Made by a program: the position numbers and the translations under genes
Part shown: piece by piece, positions 58,589 through 64,000 of the stretch
How the letters are laid out: the number at the start of each line of letters is the position of its first letter
Numbering within the stretch: position 1 is the stretch's first letter
Notes under the pieces: model-generated
Database searches by the model: none
Seen by the model: only the letters and a program-made list of their open reading frames with translations
What the model was told of the DNA's origin: nothing
NCBI GenBank assembly: GCA_021801265.1
Contig: JAJYYE010000001.1
Span: 186,001-250,000 of the forward strand
Direction of reading: 5' to 3'
DNA length: 64,000 bases
Source: Pseudomonadota bacterium
GTDB taxonomy: Bacteria > Pseudomonadota > Gammaproteobacteria > Halothiobacillales > Halothiobacillaceae

Positions 58589-58864
58589 CTAGCGCTTTGC
58601 TTTCTTGTCTGCCACATGTCCCCGGTAAGTCCGGGTTGGGGCGAACTCGCCGAGCTTGTGCCCGACCATGTTTTCATTGACAAGAACTGGAATGTGCTGG
58701 CGACCGTTATGAACCGCAATGGTCAAACCGATGAAATCTGGAAGAATCATCGAACGGCGTGACCAGGTCTTTATGGGCCGACGGTTATTGGCCGCAGCAG
58801 CCTCTTCCACCTTTTTCAGCAAGTGATGATCCACGAATGGACCTTTCTTAAGTGAACGTGGCAC
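58589..58864 (-). CDS. rpsS: 30S ribosomal protein S19
   Basis: 91 residues. [20 protein letters not shown] start and the tail [20 protein letters not shown] are diagnostic. Head protein that pairs with S13. Ten bases before rplV. Confidence 0.98.
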   Translation of the reverse strand: MPRSLKKGPFVDHHLLKKVEEAAAANNRRPIKTWSRRSMILPDFIGLTIAVHNGRQHIPVLVNENMVGHKLGEFAPTRTYRGHVADKKAKR

Positions 58865-58888
58865 CTTTTAACCCTCTATGTAAGTCAA

Positions 58889-59713
58889 TTATTTCGAACG
58901 ACGGCGAACAATAAATTTGTCCGTGCGCTTATTCGTGCGTGTTTTGTAGCCTTTTGTGGGCACACCCCAAGGCGTAACAGGATGGCGACCGCCCGAAGTA
59001 CGGCCTTCACCACCGCCATGCGGGTGATCCACTGGGTTCATCACCACACCCCGGACGGTTGGGCGGATACCGCGCCACCGATTTGCACCCGCTTTACCCA
59101 ATGATCGCAAGCTATGCTCGTGATTACTGACTTCGCCCAGTGTTGCGCGGCAATCTGCCAATATCTTACGCATCTCACCAGAACGCAAGCGAACAGTCGC
59201 ATAGGCGCCATCACGAGCGACTAACTGAACGGAAGCCCCAGCGCTGCGGGCCATCTGCGCACCCTTACCGGGTTTCATTTCGACACAGTGAATTGTCGAA
59301 CCGATGGGGATATTCCGTAGGGGGAGACAGTTACCCGGACGAATGGGGGCCTCAACACCCGACTGCACGACTTGCCCCGGAACAACGCCACGGGGCGCAA
59401 TAATGTATGCCCGTTCGCCGTCGGCATACATGATCAAAGCGATATGCGCCGTACGGTTTGGATCATACTCAATCCGTTCAACAGTGGCGGGGATGCCCTC
59501 TTTGCCACGTTTGAAATCGACTAAACGATAATGTTGCTTATGGCCGCCGCCAATATGACGTGTGGTAATTCGGCCTAGGTTGTTACGTCCGCCGGTATTG
59601 TGCTTTTTTTCCAGCAAAGGCGCATAGGGCTCACCTTTATGCAAATGTGAGCGATCAATTTCGATAACCGCACGGCGGCCCGGCGATGTTGGTTTTGCAA
59701 TTTTCAATGCCAT
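58889..59713 (-). CDS. rplB: 50S ribosomal protein L2
   Basis: 274 residues. [20 protein letters not shown] start; the peptidyl-transferase-proximal C-terminal segment [20 protein letters not shown] with its conserved histidine is intact. Needed for subunit joining. Confidence 0.99.
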   Translation of the reverse strand: MALKIAKPTSPGRRAVIEIDRSHLHKGEPYAPLLEKKHNTGGRNNLGRITTRHIGGGHKQHYRLVDFKRGKEGIPATVERIEYDPNRTAHIALIMYADGERAYIIAPRGVVPGQVVQSGVEAPIRPGNCLPLRNIPIGSTIHCVEMKPGKGAQMARSAGASVQLVARDGAYATVRLRSGEMRKILADCRATLGEVSNHEHSLRSLGKAGANRWRGIRPTVRGVVMNPVDHPHGGGEGRTSGGRHPVTPWGVPTKGYKTRTNKRTDKFIVRRRSK

Positions 59714-59727
59714 GATAGGTTCCTTAC

Positions 59728-60021
59728 TTAACCAACCTGACCGAGATCAATTACTTGACCTTCCGCCAGAGTGACATAGGCTTTTTTCCAGTCCGAGCGG
59801 CGGCCTGCTACACCCCGGAAACGGCGGGTTTTACCCGCAACGTTCAAGGTTTGCACCGCAAGAACCTGGACGCTAAACAGCTGCTCTACAGCGGCCTTTA
59901 TTTCAGCTTTGTTTGCTGAAGTATCAACGCGAAAAACATATTGGTTCTCTTGATTTGCACGTGCTGTCTTTTCTGTAACCATCGGTGCGCGGAGCACATC
60001 AAAAATTCTTTCTTGATTCAT
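59728..60021 (-). CDS. rplW: 50S ribosomal protein L23
   Basis: 97 residues from the ATG at 60021. AGGAG eight bases upstream and an ATGA overlap with the rplD stop codon support this start; a GTG-type start at 60030 is less likely. [20 protein letters not shown] and [20 protein letters not shown] are conserved. Docking site for trigger factor and SRP at the exit tunnel. Confidence 0.97.
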   Translation of the reverse strand: MNQERIFDVLRAPMVTEKTARANQENQYVFRVDTSANKAEIKAAVEQLFSVQVLAVQTLNVAGKTRRFRGVAGRRSDWKKAYVTLAEGQVIDLGQVG

Positions 60022-60626
60022 GACAACCACTCCTCAACCATCTTCAAAGCAGCGCGGGTCATCACAACGCGATCCGCACCAACCAAGCTCACTGGATCAA
60101 GCGTATCAGCAGTGAGATAACCTAATTCAATCACGTTACGAGACCCTAAAAACAAATGCTCATTAAAAGCTTCTGTCACCAACAGTGTCCGGCCAGACTG
60201 AACACCGAGGTTCTTCATCAAGCCCAACACTTCACGGGTTTTTGGTGCTGCAACAGCCAAGGTATCAACCAAAACCAAACGGTCTTGACGAATCAACTCA
60301 GAGAAAATCGAAGCCATCGCAACGCGATACGCTTTACGATTGATTTTCTGCTCGAAGTTACGCGGCCGCGCAGCGAACGTAACACCGCCGGTACGCCAAA
60401 TGGGCGAACGCGTTGTACCCGCACGGGCACGACCTGTACCCTTTTGATTCCAAGGTTTTTTACCACCGCCAGAAACTTCTGAACGGGTAAGTTGGCGCTT
60501 GGTACCAGCGCGTGCGCCGGCCATAAAAGCGACAACCACTTGATGGATCAGACCTTCGTTATATGAACGGTCAAATATTTGTTCTGAAACGCTAATTGAA
60601 GCGCCATCTTTTACCTGTAATTCCAT
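60018..60626 (-). CDS. rplD: 50S ribosomal protein L4
   Basis: 202 residues. Conserved GARAGTKRQLTRSEVSGGGK and KPWNQKGTGRARAGTTRSP, the tunnel-lining loop. In E. coli L4 also represses the S10 operon through its leader. Here a leader-like hairpin lies upstream of rplC rather than rpsJ, so L4 is the natural candidate ligand. Confidence 0.98.
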   Translation of the reverse strand: MELQVKDGASISVSEQIFDRSYNEGLIHQVVVAFMAGARAGTKRQLTRSEVSGGGKKPWNQKGTGRARAGTTRSPIWRTGGVTFAARPRNFEQKINRKAYRVAMASIFSELIRQDRLVLVDTLAVAAPKTREVLGLMKNLGVQSGRTLLVTEAFNEHLFLGSRNVIELGYLTADTLDPVSLVGADRVVMTRAALKMVEEWLS

Positions 60627-60634
60627 AACGTGCC

Positions 60635-61279
60635 TCAGGCCTTAATCTTGACAGAAGGACGAACAATCACGTCGCCACCCGTTGAACCCGGCACGGCGCC
60701 TTTCACGAGGATTAGCCCACGCTCAATATCGACCCGAACCACCTTCAGACCCAAGGACGAAACGCGCTCGTCGCCCATATGACCCGACATTTTCTTACCG
60801 GGAAATACACGACCCGGCGTCTGATTCTGACCAATAGAACCAGGAACACGGTGCGAACGTGAGTTACCGTGCGTCGCATCCTGTGTTCGGAAGTTATGCC
60901 GCTTCACCGTACCGGCAAAACCTTTACCTTTACTTTGACCGGCAACATCAACCTTGGGAACGCCTTCGAAAATGGCGACAGTAATCTCTGCGCCCGTCTG
61001 ATAACCAGACAAGACTTCTGAAGAGACACGGAACTCTGTCGACATGCGACCTGAAGTGGTTTCAGCCTTGGCATAGTGGCCCGCCATGGCTTGGGTCACA
61101 CGAGATGCGCGACGAACGCCAGTGGTCACCTGGATGGCGGTATAACCGTCCACCTCAGGGGTTTTCAACTGAGTCACGCGATTGGGCTCGACCTCGATGA
61201 CGGTCACTGGTATTGAAATACCAGAATCGTCAAATATGCGGGTCATGCCGACCTTGCGACCGACAACACCTAAAGACAT
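60635..61279 (-). CDS. rplC: 50S ribosomal protein L3
   Basis: 214 residues. [20 protein letters not shown] start; [13 protein letters not shown] and [20 protein letters not shown], containing the glutamine methylated by PrmB in E. coli, are conserved. It is preceded by a 149-base gap carrying a promoter-like sequence and an attenuator-like hairpin, and has GAGG upstream of its ATG. Confidence 0.98.
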   Translation of the reverse strand: MSLGVVGRKVGMTRIFDDSGISIPVTVIEVEPNRVTQLKTPEVDGYTAIQVTTGVRRASRVTQAMAGHYAKAETTSGRMSTEFRVSSEVLSGYQTGAEITVAIFEGVPKVDVAGQSKGKGFAGTVKRHNFRTQDATHGNSRSHRVPGSIGQNQTPGRVFPGKKMSGHMGDERVSSLGLKVVRVDIERGLILVKGAVPGSTGGDVIVRPSVKIKA

Positions 61280-61333
61280 GGTTAATACCTCTAAATTTAT
61301 GAAAGGCGCCGATTACGATTGACCGGTTCACCT

Positions 61334-61366
61334 GAAAAAACCAGCCCGGTGCAACAACACCGGGCC
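61334..61366 (-). terminator. Attenuator-like hairpin between rpsJ and rplC
   Basis: On the minus strand a perfect 8-bp stem GCCCGGTG/CACCGGGC with a six-base loop TTGTTG is followed by TGGTTTTTT. It has the form of an intrinsic terminator inside the operon, about 55 bases before rplC. Confidence 0.65.
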
Positions 61367-61379
61367 GAGAAGGGTCGAT

Positions 61380-61408
61380 AATTTACCAGCAATCAAACAG
61401 AACGTAAA
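61380..61408 (-). promoter_or_regulatory. Possible internal promoter upstream of rplC
   Basis: On the minus strand TTTACG (61403-61408), a 17-base spacer, and TAAATT (61380-61385). Each hexamer matches the sigma-70 consensus at four of six positions. It would start a leader that runs straight into the attenuator-like hairpin. Confidence 0.4.
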
Positions 61409-61428
61409 GCGCTATTTGACACCCCGGA

Positions 61429-61740
61429 TCAATTCAACCGAATTTGAACATCCACACCTGCAGCCAGATCCAGTTGCATTAACAAATCAACCGTACGATC
61501 TGTTGGCTCAATAATATCGAGCACCCGCTTGTGGGTACGCAGTTCATATTGGTCGCGCGCATCTTTATTCACATGCGGAGAAACCAGGACCGTGAAGCGC
61601 TCCTTCCGACTCGGCAAAGGGATCGGCCCCTTCACGCGAGCACCGGAACGACGTGCAGTTTCAACAATTTCAGCCGCTGAACGGTCGATCAAACGATGAT
61701 CGAAACTTTTCAGGCGAATGCGGATAGTTTGGGAAGCCAT
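61429..61740 (-). CDS. rpsJ: 30S ribosomal protein S10
   Basis: 103 residues. [20 protein letters not shown] and [34 protein letters not shown] are conserved. Also the NusE partner of NusB in antitermination. It starts five bases after tuf ends, so it is coupled to the str-type operon, and is followed by a 149-base regulatory gap before rplC. Confidence 0.98.
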   Translation of the reverse strand: MASQTIRIRLKSFDHRLIDRSAAEIVETARRSGARVKGPIPLPSRKERFTVLVSPHVNKDARDQYELRTHKRVLDIIEPTDRTVDLLMQLDLAAGVDVQIRLN

Positions 61741-61745
61741 ATTTA

Positions 61746-62936
61746 TTACTCGATAATTTTAGAAACGACGCCCGCACCGACGGTACGGCCACCTTCACGA
61801 ATCGCGAACCGCAGCCCATCTTCCATCGCAATCGGGGCGATCAGGCTGACGGTCATGGCAACATTGTCACCGGGCATGACCATTTCGGTCCCTTCAGGCA
61901 ATACACATGAGCCCGTTACGTCGGTGGTGCGGAAGTAGAACTGGGGACGATAGCCATTGAAGAAAGGGGTATGACGACCACCCTCTTCTTTGGACAGAAC
62001 ATATACTTCAGCTTCAAACTTGGTGTGGGGCTTGATGCTGCCCGGCTTGCACAGTACCTGACCGCGCTCGACGTCATCACGCTTGGTGCCACGCAGCAGG
62101 ATACCAACGTTGTCGCCTGCCATGCCCTGGTCGAGCAGTTTGCGGAACATTTCAACGCCAGTGACGGTGGTTTTGACGGTGTCGCGGATGCCGACGATTT
62201 CAATTTCCTCGCCCACCTTGATGATGCCGCGCTCAATTCGGCCAGTCACTACGGTGCCACGGCCAGAAATTGAGAATACGTCTTCCACAGGCATCAAAAA
62301 GGTGCCGTCAATGGCACGTACGGGTTCGGGGAAGTATTCGTCCATGGCTTTAACCAGCCGAACAACTGATGGAACGCCAATTTCGCTGGTGTCGCCTTCA
62401 AGGGCCTTAAGCGCTGAACCGGTGATAATGGGGGTGTCGTCACCAGGGAATTCGTATTGGGTCAGGAGGTCACGGACTTCCATTTCCACGAGTTCAAGCA
62501 GTTCTGCATCATCCACCATGTCGGCCTTGTTCAGGAACACGACCATGTAGGGTACGCCGACTTGACGCGACAAGAGGATATGTTCGCGGGTTTGGGGCAT
62601 CGGGCCATCAGCCGCCGAACACACGAGAATCGCGCCATCCATTTGCGCCGCGCCGGTAATCATGTTTTTAACATAGTCAGCGTGGCCGGGGCAGTCAACG
62701 TGGGCGTAATGACGGTTGTCTGATTCGTACTCAACATGGGAGGTGTTGATGGTGATGCCGCGCGCCTTTTCTTCGGGCGCCTTGTCAATTTGGTCATAGG
62801 CCAGTGAAGCGCCACCATGCAATTCGGCCATCACTTTGGTGATCGCCGCTGTCAGGGTTGTCTTGCCGTGATCAACGTGGCCAATCGTACCTACGTTGAT
62901 ATGCGGTTTGTTCCGTTCAAATTTCTCTTTTGCCAT
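61746..62936 (-). CDS. tuf: Elongation factor Tu
   Basis: 396 residues. GTPase delivering aminoacyl-tRNA. G1 [10 protein letters not shown], switch [16 protein letters not shown]3 [13 protein letters not shown]4 NKADMVDD, and C-terminal domains 2-3 including [15 protein letters not shown]. It lies between fusA and rpsJ. A second tuf copy elsewhere is common but cannot be seen here. Confidence 0.99.
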   Translation of the reverse strand: MAKEKFERNKPHINVGTIGHVDHGKTTLTAAITKVMAELHGGASLAYDQIDKAPEEKARGITINTSHVEYESDNRHYAHVDCPGHADYVKNMITGAAQMDGAILVCSAADGPMPQTREHILLSRQVGVPYMVVFLNKADMVDDAELLELVEMEVRDLLTQYEFPGDDTPIITGSALKALEGDTSEIGVPSVVRLVKAMDEYFPEPVRAIDGTFLMPVEDVFSISGRGTVVTGRIERGIIKVGEEIEIVGIRDTVKTTVTGVEMFRKLLDQGMAGDNVGILLRGTKRDDVERGQVLCKPGSIKPHTKFEAEVYVLSKEEGGRHTPFFNGYRPQFYFRTTDVTGSCVLPEGTEMVMPGDNVAMTVSLIAPIAMEDGLRFAIREGGRTVGAGVVSKIIE

Positions 62937-62973
62937 GATAAAAGCCTCAATAATTTAATACAGTGAATAAGAT

Positions 62974-64000
62974 TTAAGCAGATTGGCCCTTAATGACCGC
63001 ATCAGCAACATGTTTTGGCGCTTCAGAGTAATGCGCAAATTCCATCGAGTAGGTCGCGCGACCTTGTGTCGCAGAACGCAGATCGGTCGCATATCCAAAC
63101 ATTTCAGATAAGGGAACTTCAGCCCTAACCTGCTTGCCACCACCTGTGGTGTCATCCATGCCCTGAATAATGCCACGACGACGATTCAAGTCACCAATCA
63201 CATCACCCATGTAATCTTCCGGTGTTTCGACCTCGACTTTCATCATCGGCTCAAGCAATACCGGTTTGGCCTTGGCTGCGCCTTCCTTGAAAGCCATGCT
63301 GCCGGCGATTTTAAACGCCATTTCATTTGAGTCTACTTCGTGATAAGAACCATCGAACAACGTCACCTTAACATCGACCACAGGGAAACCCGCGATAACA
63401 CCATTCTTAATTTGTTCTTGAATACCCTTATCCACAGCCGGAATGTATTCGCGCGGCACCACGCCGCCGACGATCCCATTGACAAATTCATAACCACCAC
63501 CGACTTCAAGTGGCTCGATCCGAATTTTTACATGGCCATATTGACCCCGGCCACCCGACTGACGCACAAACTTGCCGTCCTGCTCAACCGTGCCACGAAT
63601 CGTTTCACGATAGGCAACCTGGGGCTTGCCAATATTGGCCTCAACTTTGAATTCGCGACGCATTCGGTCAACAAGAATCTCAAGATGCAGCTCACCCATG
63701 CCCGCGATGATCGTCTGACCAGACTCTTCGTCGGTGCGCACACGGAACGATGGATCTTCTTGCGCCAATCGGCCCAGAGCCATACCCATCTTTTCTTGGT
63801 CACCCTTGGTTTTGGGTTCAACTGCGACAGAAATGACGGGCTCCGGGAAAATCATGCGCTCGAGAACGATAGGGTCACTTAAATCACACAGGGTATCACC
63901 CGTAATGACATTCTTAAGACCGACCGCAGCAGCAATATCGCCCGAGTAAACTTCTTTGATTTCTTCACGCGTGTTGGCATGCATCTGCAAAATACGACCC
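62974..64000 (-). CDS. fusA: Elongation factor G, C-terminal part (partial)
   Basis: The frame is open to the right edge; about 342 C-terminal residues are visible, roughly the second half of [23 protein letters not shown] belongs to the domain II end; domain III begins near [20 protein letters not shown]; domain IV contains [14 protein letters not shown]; domain V ends [10 protein letters not shown] and the tail [15 protein letters not shown]. Drives translocation. Thirty-seven bases separate it from tuf. Confidence 0.98.
   Translation of the reverse strand, partial: GRILQMHANTREEIKEVYSGDIAAAVGLKNVITGDTLCDLSDPIVLERMIFPEPVISVAVEPKTKGDQEKMGMALGRLAQEDPSFRVRTDEESGQTIIAGMGELHLEILVDRMRREFKVEANIGKPQVAYRETIRGTVEQDGKFVRQSGGRGQYGHVKIRIEPLEVGGGYEFVNGIVGGVVPREYIPAVDKGIQEQIKNGVIAGFPVVDVKVTLFDGSYHEVDSNEMAFKIAGSMAFKEGAAKAKPVLLEPMMKVEVETPEDYMGDVIGDLNRRRGIIQGMDDTTGGGKQVRAEVPLSEMFGYATDLRSATQGRATYSMEFAHYSEAPKHVADAVIKGQSA

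Overview
This window looks like core chromosome from a gammaproteobacterium of moderate G+C. The evidence is conserved gene order: recA-recX-alaS-lysC-csrA followed by tRNA-Ser(GCU); bamD divergent from rluD-pgeF with clpB further on; xerD-dsbC; trpS divergent from rplM-rpsI; rpmB-rpmG-mutM; rnr-rlmB; glyQ-glyS near plsC; and one uninterrupted fusA-tuf-S10-spc-alpha ribosomal block. A secreted DsrE-like protein, acetyl-CoA synthetase beside a diheme cytochrome b, and small proteins I cannot name would fit a sulfur-oxidising or autotrophic lineage such as the Halothiobacillus type. That placement is only a guess.

Layout. 1-2.6 kb: 5' part of nnrE, trpS, then rplM-rpsI on the other strand. 2.9-5.7 kb: acs and a membrane cytochrome b. 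5.8-9.8 kb: a tightly coupled run of a MoxR-type ATPase, a VWA protein, xerD and dsbC. 9.8-17.2 kb: an MFS transporter, bamD, rluD, pgeF, an ACT-domain regulator, peptide deformylase, a secreted DsrE-like protein, an LpxH-like phosphoesterase and a small unknown. 17.4-22.7 kb: clpB behind a heat-shock-like promoter, pyrE, rpsT, mutM, rpmG and rpmB. 23-32.6 kb: a GlcF-like Fe-S protein, an OsmC protein flanked by palindromic repeats, trpDC, glyQS, an AI-2E family membrane protein, plsC and an unknown. 32.6-47.4 kb: a possible small RNA, tRNA-Ser, amtB, csrA, lysC, alaS, recX, recA, an aminotransferase, rlmB, rnr and uvrB. 47.5-64 kb: a periplasmic coiled-coil protein, then on the minus strand the ribosomal super-operon from rplQ back to fusA, which runs off the right edge.

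Most genes serve translation and its quality control: ribosomal proteins, EF-Tu, EF-G, tRNA synthetases, deformylase, rRNA modification, RNase R and ClpB. DNA repair (recA, recX, uvrB, mutM) and envelope assembly (bamD, dsbC, plsC, LpxH-like, secY) make up most of the rest. I see no prophage, insertion sequence, CRISPR array or recognisable defence system.

The best candidates for something less ordinary are regulatory or repetitive. There is a promoter-plus-attenuator arrangement inside the S10 operon between rpsJ and rplC. Two kinds of REP-like palindrome flank osmC, and one of them supplies the stop codon of trpC. Two apparent intergenic small transcripts end in intrinsic terminators (32.8-32.96 kb plus strand; 22.84-22.9 kb minus strand). 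The VWA protein beside the MoxR ATPase has lost the glutamate of its putative HExxH site.
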